A DNA stretch of 64,000 bases from Bacillus sp. MRMR6. Lineage in GTDB: Bacteria; Bacillota; Bacilli; Bacillales; Cytobacillaceae. The stretch spans positions 100,738 to 164,737 of the forward strand of contig NZ_MSLS01000001.1 in NCBI RefSeq assembly GCF_001940785.1, in the 5' to 3' direction. A program made the position numbers and the translations under genes. Positions 16,669 to 24,767 of the stretch are shown one piece after another. The stretch's first letter is position 1. Each line of letters opens with the position of its first letter. The notes beneath the pieces were generated by a model. The model was not told the DNA's origin, did not search any database, and saw only the letters and a list, made by a program, of their open reading frames with translations.

Positions 16669-17190
16669 ATGAGTGGCTGCATGAGTGCTTTTGGTGGTGT
16701 GCCTCAAGCTGAACTAAGCAAGGGACTTAAACAATTAAAGGAAGAACATCCAGCTTTATTGGCACAATTAGAGGGACTTTACAATTTAACCCTGCAAATC
16801 GAACAAGGTTTTGAAGTCGAAACGAACTTTGCAGATTTAATCATTAAGGTAGCAGAGTTTAAAGCAGAGCTTGAACCACATTCAGAAAGAGAAGAAGGTA
16901 TACTTTTTCCAATGATGGGTGTCTATCTTGGTACAACATCAGGTCCAATTGCAGTGATGGAATATGAACACGACCAAGCGAAAGGACATATCGGTGAATT
17001 TCTTGGAAAATCTGGTGACGGTCTAACTATTGAAAATATGAAAAGCCTGGCAGAATTAGTAAAAAATGCATACTTTATCTTAACTGAGCACTTCTCAAAG
17101 GAAGAAAATGTTTTATTTCCAATGGCAGAAAGAATGCTTTCAGATGAAGAAAAAGAAGAACTTTATCGTAAAATAAAAGAAATAAAATAA
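16669..17190 (+). CDS. Hemerythrin-like (HHE domain) protein
   Basis: This is a 173-residue all-helical protein with the HHE-domain ligand pattern: His in EEHPALLAQL, then PHSEREEGILFPMMG, EYEHDQAKGHIGEF, and LTEHFSKEENVLFPMAERML. Such proteins bind a di-iron centre and O2 or NO. The ATG at 16669 has AAGAGGTG upstream; an earlier in-frame GTG (16660) is too close to that site. A perfect FNR-type box at -41.5 of the predicted promoter points to oxygen-limited induction. A short N-terminal segment with one Cys (MSGCMSAFGG) precedes the domain. The role (oxygen or NO sensing or scavenging) is not defined by sequence. Confidence 0.85.
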   Translation: MSGCMSAFGGVPQAELSKGLKQLKEEHPALLAQLEGLYNLTLQIEQGFEVETNFADLIIKVAEFKAELEPHSEREEGILFPMMGVYLGTTSGPIAVMEYEHDQAKGHIGEFLGKSGDGLTIENMKSLAELVKNAYFILTEHFSKEENVLFPMAERMLSDEEKEELYRKIKEIK

Positions 17191-17213
17191 AGGATGGGCG
17201 CTGCCCATCCTTA
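17190..17213. terminator. Terminator shared by hemerythrin and MFS genes
   Basis: Perfect stem AAGGATGGGC with GCCCATCCTT, three-base loop. The two converging genes end within 27 bases of each other. Confidence 0.8.
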
Positions 17214-17216
17214 TTA

Positions 17217-18449
17217 TTAGATTTGATTCCACTCTTGTACCTTTTGGTCACTAGGTAGAAGAAAAGCAATTAGACCTAGTAATGGTAATACACCAATCGC
17301 AGAAACCATCGTTGTTAACCCAATTAGGTCTGCTAAATACCCAAGTCCAACTGAACCAATAGCTCCCATACCGAATGCAAGCCCAACTGTTAAGCCTGAC
17401 ATCGTTCCAATTTTCCCCGGAACTAATTCTTGAGCATACACCACAGTCACAGAAAAGCTAGTCATTAAGATAAAGCCTGTTAGTGATAAAAAGATAAAGG
17501 CAATAACAGGAGGAACAAAAGGGATGAGCAGCGAAAAAGGAATAGTCGCAAGCATAGAAACCGAAATGACGGTTTTCTTGCCAAAACGGTCGGCCAGCGG
17601 GCCACCAAAAAAAGTTCCAAATGCACCTGCAACTAAGAAAGCAAATAAGAAAAGCTGTGATTCCTTGATAGAAAATGAATATTCCGTAATAGCAAAGAAC
17701 GCATAGAAGTTAGTCATACCGGAAATATACCAAGATCTTGCAAAGATAAGCACTAAAATTAACCCCAAAGCCCGTTTTACACCTTTAGAAAGGCCAAATT
17801 CTTTGCCATTAACGGTTTTCTTTTTCTCAGTCCTTACCATAACAGCTAATCTTTGATTATACCAATTTGCTATATAAATTAATAATACTACTGCAAGTGC
17901 TGCAGCGATTGTAAATAAGGAAGCACCTCTTTGCCCAAGTGGAACGAGAATGAGAGCTGTAATAAGCGGTGCAAGTGCCTGACCCGTGTTCCCGCCAACT
18001 TGATAGATGGATTGTGCTAATCCCCGCCGCCTTCCAGCGGCCATATAAGCTACTCTGGACCCTTCAGGATGGAATACAGCTGACCCTAAACCGATAAACA
18101 GTACTGAGATGACAATCCAGCTGAAACTTGGTGCATAAGCCAATCCCAGGACTCCCCCAAGTGTAAAGCTGAGGCCGATTGGCAAGGCATAGGGCATTGG
18201 TTTTTTATCTGTTATCACTCCCACTATCGGCTGCATAACAGAAGAAACCATATTTAACGAAAAGGCAATAATGCCTAGTTGAGTAAAACTAAGCCCCATT
18301 GATTTTTCAAGAATTGGAAACATCGCAGGAACAACAGACTGTATCGCATCATTGAGTAAATGGCAAATCCCAATGATATATAGAATATTGAACATAGTGG
18401 ACTCAGATGCTTTTGGTGCTTTTACTGGCATGGCAGCCTGTTGAGACAT
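17217..18449 (-). CDS. MFS transporter, fosmidomycin-resistance (Fsr) type
   Basis: This is a membrane protein of about 410 residues and 12 hydrophobic segments. The N-terminal half carries ICHLLNDAIQSVVPAMFPIL, PIVGVITDKKPMPYAL and SAVFHPEGSRVAYMA, the HPEGSR pattern of the Fsr-like subgroup; the second half has the repeated motif A GGPLADRFGKK. It likely exports a small drug or metabolite. The ATG at 18449 is chosen because AAGGTGAT lies eight bases upstream; ATG 18458 and GTG 18461 overlap that site. It is divergent from the marR gene, a common pairing in which the repressor controls the pump. Confidence 0.85.
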   Translation of the reverse strand: MSQQAAMPVKAPKASESTMFNILYIIGICHLLNDAIQSVVPAMFPILEKSMGLSFTQLGIIAFSLNMVSSVMQPIVGVITDKKPMPYALPIGLSFTLGGVLGLAYAPSFSWIVISVLFIGLGSAVFHPEGSRVAYMAAGRRRGLAQSIYQVGGNTGQALAPLITALILVPLGQRGASLFTIAAALAVVLLIYIANWYNQRLAVMVRTEKKKTVNGKEFGLSKGVKRALGLILVLIFARSWYISGMTNFYAFFAITEYSFSIKESQLFLFAFLVAGAFGTFFGGPLADRFGKKTVISVSMLATIPFSLLIPFVPPVIAFIFLSLTGFILMTSFSVTVVYAQELVPGKIGTMSGLTVGLAFGMGAIGSVGLGYLADLIGLTTMVSAIGVLPLLGLIAFLLPSDQKVQEWNQI

Positions 18450-18525
18450 GGGGATCATCACCTTTTAAATAGTTAGTATCAAACTTTTAATATATTTATC
18501 TTACAAAAATTCAAACTAAATGAGA

Positions 18526-18552
18526 AATATTTCTTTCTAATTTCGAAATATT
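18526..18552. promoter_or_regulatory. Inverted repeat between MFS and marR genes, possible MarR operator
   Basis: AATATTTC at 18526-18533 and GAAATATT at 18545-18552, separated by 11 bases in the divergent control region. The arms are AT-rich, so chance is possible. Confidence 0.4.
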
Positions 18553-18581
18553 ATTTATAAACAGTACTATTAAGGGGCCAT

Positions 18582-18610
18582 TTGACACTATCAGAAAAGT
18601 TTTTTATAAT
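18582..18610 (+). promoter_or_regulatory. Consensus SigA promoter of the marR gene
   Basis: TTGACA at 18582-18587, exactly 17 bases, TATAAT at 18605-18610. Both hexamers are perfect, implying a strong basal promoter held down by a repressor. Confidence 0.88.
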
Positions 18611-18656
18611 AATCTTGAAGTCGAGATATTTTAAAAATCAAAAAGGATGCGTTTTT

Positions 18657-19097
18657 ATGGAAAATGGTTCTATATCTCAATCACTAAAACTGTTCATAGT
18701 TCTTTCAAGGGCGTATAAGGCCATAAATGAGCATGTAAATAAAGTAATTCAAGCGAGTGGATTAAATCCTACAGAGTTTGCCGTTTTAGAATTGTTGTAT
18801 CATAAAGGTGATCAGCCCATGCAGCAAATCGGAGGAAAAATCCTGCTTGCCTCGGGAAGCATTACCTATGTTGTAGATAAGCTAGAACAAAAAGGGATGT
18901 TGAAAAGGATAGCCTGTCCAAAAGACAGAAGAGTAACCTACGCACAAATTACTGATGAAGGTAAAAATTTCATTCAAGAGATTTTTCCTGACCATGCCCA
19001 AGAAATTCATAAATTAATGTCAAGCCTAACCGATACGGAAAAACAGGAAGCCATTGATTTATTAAAAAAATTAGGCTTGCCTGCGGGTAAATTTTAA
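18657..19097 (+). CDS. MarR-family transcriptional regulator
   Basis: This 146-residue protein has a MarR winged helix: LNPTEFAVLELLYHKGDQPM, recognition helix around ILLASGSITYVVDKLEQKGM, and the wing PKDRRVTYAQITDEGK. The ATG at 18657 has AAAAGGATG upstream; the earlier in-frame TTG at 18582 is actually the -35 element. Divergent from the Fsr-type pump, which is its most likely target. No cysteine suits a redox-sensing OhrR-type role; Cys in RIACPKDRR sits at the wing base. Ligand unknown. Confidence 0.88.
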   Translation: MENGSISQSLKLFIVLSRAYKAINEHVNKVIQASGLNPTEFAVLELLYHKGDQPMQQIGGKILLASGSITYVVDKLEQKGMLKRIACPKDRRVTYAQITDEGKNFIQEIFPDHAQEIHKLMSSLTDTEKQEAIDLLKKLGLPAGKF

Positions 19098-19120
19098 TAC
19101 GGCTAATGCCGTATTTTTTT
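19096..19120 (+). terminator. Intrinsic terminator of marR
   Basis: AATACGGC, loop TAAT, GCCGTATT followed by T7; it overlaps the stop codon. Confidence 0.85.
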
Positions 19121-19192
19121 ATTTTAAAGGAATATTATGACAGAATGTCGAATTAAATTTAGTTGAGAAAAAAATAGTTAGGGGATGTTTTA

Positions 19193-20887
19193 ATGAGCTT
19201 TGAAAATTATACATATGTCCGGCCTAATTTAGCCGAAGTAACTGCTAATTTCGACGTGGTTCTTGATCGGTTCAAACATGCAGCTTCTCTTGAAGAACAA
19301 AATATTGCCATGAATGAAATCAATGAGATTAGGAATAGCCTAGGCACCATGTTTAATCTTTGTTATATCCGACACTCAGTTGATACAAATGATGAGTTTT
19401 ACAAAGCTGAACAGGATTACATGGATGAGATTCAACCGGAAGTGGAGGGATTGGTGACGAAATACTACCAAGCCCTTGTGGAGTCTAAATTCCGCACTGA
19501 ACTGGAAGCAAAGTGGGGTACTCAGTTATTTGCACTTGCAGAAGGTCAATTAAAGACTTTTATACCAGAAATTGTTCCATTGCTTCAAAAAGAAAATAAG
19601 TTATCAACCGAATATACAAAACTCCTTGCATCCGCGAAAATTGATTTTGAAGGTGAAGAAAGGACGCTTGCACAACTAGATCCTTTTACTGAATCAATTG
19701 ATAGAGATATGAGAAAGCGGGCAAATGAAGCAAAGTTTGGTTTTTTTGCAGCAAATGAAGCAGAACTTGATCGAATCTATGATGAACTCGTGAAAGTAAG
19801 AACCGAGATTGCTAAAACACTGGGCTACAAGAACTTTGTTGAACTAGGATATTACCGAATGATGAGAACAGATTACAATGCTGAAATGGTTGCGAACTTT
19901 AGAATGCAGGTTAAGGACTATATAGTCCCGCTCGCTACTAAATTAAAGGCTCGCCAGCAGGAGCGTATAGGTGTAAATCGACTAAAATACTATGACGAAG
20001 CCTTTAAGTATCAGACTGGCAATGCTAATCCTAAGGGCAGTCCGGAATGGATTATTGAAAATGGACAAGAAATGTATGAAGAGCTTTCGAAAGAAACGGG
20101 TGAGTTTTTCAAGTTTATGCAAGAAAACAACTTGATGGACCTTGTTGCTAAAAAAGGTAAGGCTGGCGGAGGATACTGTACATACATTGAGGATTATAAA
20201 GCACCATTTATCTTTTCGAATTTCAATGGTACTTCTGGGGATATTGATGTTTTAACACATGAAGCTGGGCATGCTTTTCAGGTATATTCCAGCAGGCATT
20301 TTGAAATCCCAGAATACTACTGGCCAACATTCGAGGCAGCAGAAATTCATTCAATGAGTATGGAATTTTTTACATGGCCATGGATGGAGTTATTCTTCAA
20401 GGAAGATACAGATAAATATAAGTTCTCTCACTTGAGTGATGCATTATTATTCCTTCCATATGGAGTTTCTGTTGATGAGTTCCAGCATTGGGTATATGAA
20501 AACCCTGAGGCTACACCGGAGGAACGTAAGCAGCAATGGCATGCCATCGAACAGAAGTATCTGCCGCATAAGGACTATGATGGGCTGACATATCTAGAAA
20601 ACGGAGGCTTCTGGCAGCGTCAGGGTCATATTTATAATTCACCTTTCTATTATATTGACTATACGCTTGCTCAAATTTGTGCTTTCCAATTCTGGAAACG
20701 CTCAAGAGAGAATCAAGAAGAAGCTTGGGCTGATTATGTAAAGCTTTGTAACCTTGGTGGAAGTATGTCATTTACAAATCTTGTGAAAGAAGCTAATTTA
20801 ATTTCTCCATTTGAAAATGGTTGTGTTGAATCTGTAGTGGGTGAAATTGAGACGTGGTTAAATTCAGTAGAAGATCAGAAACTATAA
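19193..20887 (+). CDS. M3 family oligoendopeptidase (PepF-like)
   Basis: This 564-residue cytoplasmic zinc metallopeptidase has the M3 signature VLTHEAGHAFQ (HExxH variant HEAGH, about residue 355) and the downstream third ligand in FEAAEIHSMSMEFF. The N-terminal helical half and the C-terminal catalytic half are intact; length is usual for the short M3 oligoendopeptidase group. It degrades oligopeptides. It stands alone between terminators. A TGTCGAA heptamer at 19146-19152 resembles a Spo0A box but may be chance. Confidence 0.92.
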   Translation: MSFENYTYVRPNLAEVTANFDVVLDRFKHAASLEEQNIAMNEINEIRNSLGTMFNLCYIRHSVDTNDEFYKAEQDYMDEIQPEVEGLVTKYYQALVESKFRTELEAKWGTQLFALAEGQLKTFIPEIVPLLQKENKLSTEYTKLLASAKIDFEGEERTLAQLDPFTESIDRDMRKRANEAKFGFFAANEAELDRIYDELVKVRTEIAKTLGYKNFVELGYYRMMRTDYNAEMVANFRMQVKDYIVPLATKLKARQQERIGVNRLKYYDEAFKYQTGNANPKGSPEWIIENGQEMYEELSKETGEFFKFMQENNLMDLVAKKGKAGGGYCTYIEDYKAPFIFSNFNGTSGDIDVLTHEAGHAFQVYSSRHFEIPEYYWPTFEAAEIHSMSMEFFTWPWMELFFKEDTDKYKFSHLSDALLFLPYGVSVDEFQHWVYENPEATPEERKQQWHAIEQKYLPHKDYDGLTYLENGGFWQRQGHIYNSPFYYIDYTLAQICAFQFWKRSRENQEEAWADYVKLCNLGGSMSFTNLVKEANLISPFENGCVESVVGEIETWLNSVEDQKL

Positions 20888-20888
20888 A

Positions 20889-20920
20889 AAGAAGCGAAGC
20901 CTACGGGCTTCGCTTCTTTC
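20889..20920 (+). terminator. Intrinsic terminator of the pepF-like gene
   Basis: AAGAAGCGAAGCC at 20889-20901 pairs with GGCTTCGCTTCTT at 20906-20918, four-base loop. Confidence 0.85.
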
Positions 20921-21013
20921 AATTTTATCTTTCTCTTCTAAAAAACAATCTATAAAAAAAGCTCGTCTTTGTTTGTCCCTAAGGTCATATAGTAGTGATA
21001 AGGGGGAGATGAT

Positions 21014-22057
21014 GTGAGGAAGAATTGGGCAGCAGCTTTTCAAATCGCCGCAGTCTATGTTGGTACAGTAGTAGGAGCGGGATTTGCAACAGGGAGAGAA
21101 ATCGTAGAGTTCTTTTCTCGATTCGGTTTCTTTGGATTTATTAGTATTCTAATGAGCGGTTACCTCCTTATCATGCTAGGATCCAAGTTAATGAGAATCG
21201 CCGCTCAGATTAATGCGGTATCATACCAAGAACTCAATGTTCACTTGTTTGGGAAAATTGCAGGCAAGGGAATTAATATAATTATGCTTATTATGTTACT
21301 GGGGGTTAGTGCGGTAATGCTCGCGGGAGCTGGTGCCGTTTTTGAGGAGCAGTTAGGGCTATCCAAAAGCTTAGGTGTTTTTTTAACTATATTTTTATCC
21401 TTTATTGTCATGCTAGTCGGGACTAAGGGAATATTTGCGGTAAACAGTTTCGTAGTCCCAATCATGATCTGTTTTAGTTTGATGTTGATGACCATATCGA
21501 TTAGACAAACAGATTTCTTGGATAAATTATTATATATCCCATATGCAGTCGATGGATGGAAAAGTGTGTTAGCCCCATTTTCTTATTCGGCACTAAATTT
21601 AGCCTTAGCCCAAGCCGTTCTAGTACCGATAGCAAATGAAATCAAAGATGATTGGACAATTAAATGGGGCGGAATATTGGGTGGTGCTGCATTGACTGTT
21701 ATTTTATTGTCGAGTCATTTTACGCTGATCATGCTTCCAAATTTGGAAGTATATGAGATTCCGATGGCCATTATCATGAAGCAAATTGCTCCATTTTTTT
21801 ACTGGATTTTTGTACTGGTTATTTATGGTGAAATTTTCACTTCAGTTATCGGAAATGTTTTTGGTCTTGATAGACAGGTAAAACAGTATATTGCTGTTCC
21901 TACTTTCGTATCTATTTCAGTCATTTTTTTAATTTCCTATGTAATTAGTCTGGTTGATTACAGTATGCTGTTATCAAATTTATACCCACTATTTGGATAC
22001 ATCAGCCTGACTTTCTTCGTGTTGCTATGGCTGAAACCTTTTAAAGCTAATAAGTGA
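21014..22057 (+). CDS. ykvI: YkvI-family membrane protein (transporter-like)
   Basis: This is a GTG start with GGGGGAG upstream; 347 residues and about ten hydrophobic segments. The start IAAVYVGTVVGAGFATGREIVEFF resembles the first helix of LeuT-fold/APC-type transporters with an unwound GAGFATG stretch. Members are uncharacterised, but the fold suggests amino acid or other small-molecule transport. The gene's position before ykvS matches B. subtilis synteny. It converges on the CPBP protease gene. Confidence 0.78.
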   Translation: MRKNWAAAFQIAAVYVGTVVGAGFATGREIVEFFSRFGFFGFISILMSGYLLIMLGSKLMRIAAQINAVSYQELNVHLFGKIAGKGINIIMLIMLLGVSAVMLAGAGAVFEEQLGLSKSLGVFLTIFLSFIVMLVGTKGIFAVNSFVVPIMICFSLMLMTISIRQTDFLDKLLYIPYAVDGWKSVLAPFSYSALNLALAQAVLVPIANEIKDDWTIKWGGILGGAALTVILLSSHFTLIMLPNLEVYEIPMAIIMKQIAPFFYWIFVLVIYGEIFTSVIGNVFGLDRQVKQYIAVPTFVSISVIFLISYVISLVDYSMLLSNLYPLFGYISLTFFVLLWLKPFKANK

Positions 22058-22065
22058 ACAAAGTA

Positions 22066-22105
22066 AAATAAGCATCTGTTCGCAAGGGGAACAGATGCTT
22101 ATTTT
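22066..22105. terminator. Bidirectional terminator between ykvI and CPBP genes
   Basis: AAGCATCTGTTC at 22070-22081 pairs with GAACAGATGCTT at 22089-22100; the right arm overlaps the stop codon of the CPBP gene. Confidence 0.82.
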
Positions 22106-22713
22106 AATGGAAATAGGATGAACATGAAGAGATCAAACACAATATGAGAGACAATGATTAATGGCATGCTTTTTTTCCATATATAAAGTGTTCCCCAAAT
22201 AAGACCTGAAACAAAAGCGGCGAGCACAAGGAAAAATGCTCCAGAGTAAATGTGGACTAACGAATATAACAAGGCGCCTCCTAAAATACTTCCGAAAACC
22301 CCGAAATATCTTAGTAATCGCTTCTGTACAAATCCACGCCAAAAGAGTTCCTCACCTGGAGCAGCAATTAAAATTAAAGCAAGGTATTCCCAAAATACAG
22401 ATGGGCCAAACCAACGATAAAGTCTTTTAACACTTTGATCAATAGGAGGATATACCGTTTCAATTAGCTGGTACCCAAGCCAAAAGAGAAAATATAACAG
22501 CACACCAGATATAATACCAATGGAGAGATATTTTATAAAGGATGCTTCGTCATCAACTGCTTCTTGAAACATCGCAAATGTAATTAAAAAAAGCATTGTA
22601 CCGGAAAAGATATACCAGAAAATGGATCTATCATCAAAAGTGAAATACATCAGGCAATGAGCAATTAATAAACCGACGAGCAATCGTAAGTCTAAGAATA
22701 GATTTTTTGACAT
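22099..22713 (-). CDS. CPBP-family intramembrane metalloprotease
   Basis: This 204-residue protein has about six to seven membrane segments. The CPBP (Abi) glutamate motif is PGEELFWRGFVQKRLL, and the later ligands are the His in SLVHIYSG and the final HIVFD, giving the complete EExxxR, H and H set. It would cleave substrates inside the membrane. Start ATG with AAAGGAG upstream. Bacterial members have been linked to bacteriocin immunity and membrane proteolysis; the target here is unknown. Confidence 0.88.
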   Translation of the reverse strand: MSKNLFLDLRLLVGLLIAHCLMYFTFDDRSIFWYIFSGTMLFLITFAMFQEAVDDEASFIKYLSIGIISGVLLYFLFWLGYQLIETVYPPIDQSVKRLYRWFGPSVFWEYLALILIAAPGEELFWRGFVQKRLLRYFGVFGSILGGALLYSLVHIYSGAFFLVLAAFVSGLIWGTLYIWKKSMPLIIVSHIVFDLFMFILFPLK

Positions 22714-22851
22714 TTAAAACTCCTTTCATATGATAGAATTTATTTTAGCAGAAAAGATTCTATAAAAGGAAATGATTACAATGGTGACATTGTAAATAAG
22801 AATATAAAAAAGTGAAATCATATTAAAGTATAGAAAGGAGGCGTAACAGTA

Positions 22852-22971
22852 ATGAGTAAATCTAAAAGTCAAGAAGAACGGGAATGGACAGTTCGTAAAC
22901 AAGATCAAAACCCCCATGGTAAAGTAAAATCGTTGAAGCAAATTGCTGATGAGACCAAACAGGGCAGATAA
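22852..22971 (+). CDS. Small basic hydrophilic protein, 39 residues (DUF6254-like)
   Basis: ATG 22852 to TAA 22971, with GAAAGGAGGCG at ideal distance. The protein is highly charged: MSKSKSQEEREWTVRKQD, then NPHGKVKSLKQIADETKQGR. From memory this resembles a short Bacillaceae family annotated DUF6254; I could not verify. It has no membrane segment and may be a sporulation or stress protein. It lies alone, divergent from the CPBP gene, and is followed by a terminator. Confidence 0.75.
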   Translation: MSKSKSQEEREWTVRKQDQNPHGKVKSLKQIADETKQGR

Positions 22972-23035
22972 TTAAGGATCATTCTGATTACAAATCTTAT
23001 CTAAAATATTTATAATTTATACTTGATAATAGCAA

Positions 23036-23070
23036 AATAAAAAGGCAGCCCTTTGGCAGCCTTTTTATTT
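23036..23070. terminator. Bidirectional terminator between the 39-residue gene and ykvS
   Basis: AAAAGGC-A-GCC, loop CTTT, GGC-A-GCCTTTT with one A-A mismatch; T and A runs on both sides. Confidence 0.75.
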
Positions 23071-23076
23071 TTTATG

Positions 23077-23265
23077 TTAATACACGCTTTCTTTTACAAC
23101 TTTATAATTTTTATGGTTCACAACTGTTCTTTGATCCAATTCTAAGTCGCGATAATTATCCATGAATGTTAGGTCGACTATTACAGAGTTCTCATTTACT
23201 TTTTCCACAACACCTTGTAGACCGCCACGGAATTCAATTATATTTCCTACTTCTGCTTTTTTCAA
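23077..23265 (-). CDS. ykvS: YkvS-like protein (DUF2187)
   Basis: This is a 62-residue all-beta small protein, VGNIIEFRGGLQGVVEKVNE and VIVDLTFMDNYRDLELD, matching the KOW-like DUF2187 family. ATG with GAGAGAGA upstream. Position after ykvI as in B. subtilis. Function unknown; the KOW-like pattern suggests nucleic acid or protein binding, an inference only. Confidence 0.82.
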   Translation of the reverse strand: MKKAEVGNIIEFRGGLQGVVEKVNENSVIVDLTFMDNYRDLELDQRTVVNHKNYKVVKESVY

Positions 23266-23440
23266 TTTAGTCTCTCTCCTTTACCTGACAATCTATTCTT
23301 TATATATTTAAGTAACAGTTTGCACTAATATTTTTGTTTCGTAAAGGGTTTTATGTGACAATTAAGTAAATTTTTAAAAAAATGGTATCGCTTGCAAAAA
23401 AGGTGGACATTTTCCAGAAAATGTGTTTTTTTACCGATGA

Positions 23441-23470
23441 TTGACTCTTTGAATAGAGCTTCATTACAAT
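23441..23470 (+). promoter_or_regulatory. SigA promoter of the 64-residue gene
   Basis: TTGACT at 23441-23446, 18-base spacer, TACAAT at 23465-23470, 24 bases before the GTG start. The region 23266-23440 holds no gene. Confidence 0.7.
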
Positions 23471-23493
23471 ATGAGTAAAGGTGGTGCCTTAGA

Positions 23494-23688
23494 GTGAATG
23501 AGGAATATGTAAATGAGATTCTTGATAAATTAATGAAAGGTGAACTTACAGAATACTATGTGAAGAATGAGGATTTCCTCTCCTTTAGACAAATTATTGT
23601 TAATAGGGAAGATTTTAAGCATTTTCGTGGTATTGCCAAGCGTGGCGGAGATGTTTTATATCGATACTTAAGTGAACCTAGAAGCTAA
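23494..23688 (+). CDS. Conserved-looking small protein, 64 residues
   Basis: GTG start with AAAGGTGG upstream and a good promoter. The sequence begins MNEEYVNEILDKLMKGEL and contains FLSFRQIIVNREDFKHFRG and a basic C-terminal end (AKRGGDVLYRYLSEPRS). It looks soluble and helical. I do not recognise the family. It is followed by its own terminator and then the MoxR operon. Confidence 0.7.
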   Translation: MNEEYVNEILDKLMKGELTEYYVKNEDFLSFRQIIVNREDFKHFRGIAKRGGDVLYRYLSEPRS

Positions 23689-23701
23689 TACGAAGTAATG
23701 A

Positions 23702-23731
23702 AAAGAATTGGTCATACCCAGTTCTTTTTTC
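23702..23731 (+). terminator. Intrinsic terminator of the 64-residue gene
   Basis: AAAGAATTGG at 23702-23711 pairs with CCAGTTCTTT at 23718-23727 (one T-G), followed by T's. Confidence 0.75.
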
Positions 23732-23816
23732 ATAACGGTGGTATTATCTTTTGGAAAAATCTATAAATTTGCTAAAATAGTATAGGTCTTATACTTAGGT
23801 TCAAGGGGATGGAATA

Positions 23817-24767
23817 ATGGTTTTAACTGAAAAGATTGACAAGTTAAAGAAAGAGATAAGAAAGGTCATCATAGGGAAAGAGCTTGAAGTTGAACTCATG
23901 GCGATTTCTTTATTATTTAATGGACATATTTTGCTGGAGAGTGTACCAGGAACGGGAAAAACAATGTTAGCAAAAAGCTTTGCAAAGTCGATAGGCGGTG
24001 AGTTTTCACGTATACAATTTACCCCTGATGTTTTGCCAAGTGATGTTACAGGTATTCAATTCTTTAACCCAAAGACTCAGGAATTTGAATTACGTCCTGG
24101 CCCCATTCTAGCCAACATAGTATTAGCGGATGAAATTAATCGTGCCACACCAAGAACTCAATCAAGTTTACTGGAGGTTATGGAAGAAAGGCAAGTAACT
24201 ATTGATGGTGAAACCGTTAGGTTACCGGAACCATTTATGGTTATTGCTACACAAAATCCGGTAGAGTCTCAGCAAGGGACCTTTCCATTGCCAGTTGCGC
24301 AAATGGACCGCTTTTTTCTTAAAATAAAGGTTGGATATCCTGATTTCGAAGATGAGAAGAAGGTCCTTCAACTCCATCGCGGTACAAGAATTCAAAATAA
24401 TATAAATCAAGTTTTTCCATTATCGGAAATAGAACAGCTAAAAATCGCTGTAAATGAGATCTTTATATCTAACGAAACGGAAGATTACCTGATAACACTT
24501 GTTCGAAAAACAAGAGAACATAATTATATAGAATTAGGTGTCAGTCCGAGGGGAACGCTGGCTTTGATGAAAGCTGCACAGGGTAAGGCTTTACTGAATG
24601 GAAGGAAATATGTTACACCGGATGATGTTAAAGCAGTTGCTCCTTATGTTCTAGGGCATCGGATATTCTTGTCAATAGAAGGGGCACTAACCAAAACGGC
24701 AGAAACGATTATTGCTGAGATTCTTAATTCTATTCCGGTTCCTGTTGAAGTAGGTTTAAATGGATGA
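23817..24767 (+). CDS. MoxR-family AAA+ ATPase
   Basis: This 316-residue AAA+ protein has Walker A ESVPGTGKTMLAKSFA (about residues 39-54), Walker B IVLADEINRATPRTQSS, sensor 1 VIATQNPVE, and the family element MDRFFLKIKVGYP. MoxR ATPases remodel partner proteins together with DUF58 proteins, often with VWA or transglutaminase partners. It overlaps the next gene by four bases (ATGA) and is first of a three-gene operon followed closely by glpK. In Bacillus such operons are often called yeaC-yebA-like; the function is open. Confidence 0.9.
   Translation: MVLTEKIDKLKKEIRKVIIGKELEVELMAISLLFNGHILLESVPGTGKTMLAKSFAKSIGGEFSRIQFTPDVLPSDVTGIQFFNPKTQEFELRPGPILANIVLADEINRATPRTQSSLLEVMEERQVTIDGETVRLPEPFMVIATQNPVESQQGTFPLPVAQMDRFFLKIKVGYPDFEDEKKVLQLHRGTRIQNNINQVFPLSEIEQLKIAVNEIFISNETEDYLITLVRKTREHNYIELGVSPRGTLALMKAAQGKALLNGRKYVTPDDVKAVAPYVLGHRIFLSIEGALTKTAETIIAEILNSIPVPVEVGLNG

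Noticed and set aside
19146..19152. TGTCGAA heptamer before the pepF-like gene
   Set aside because: Same reason: too short to count on its own.
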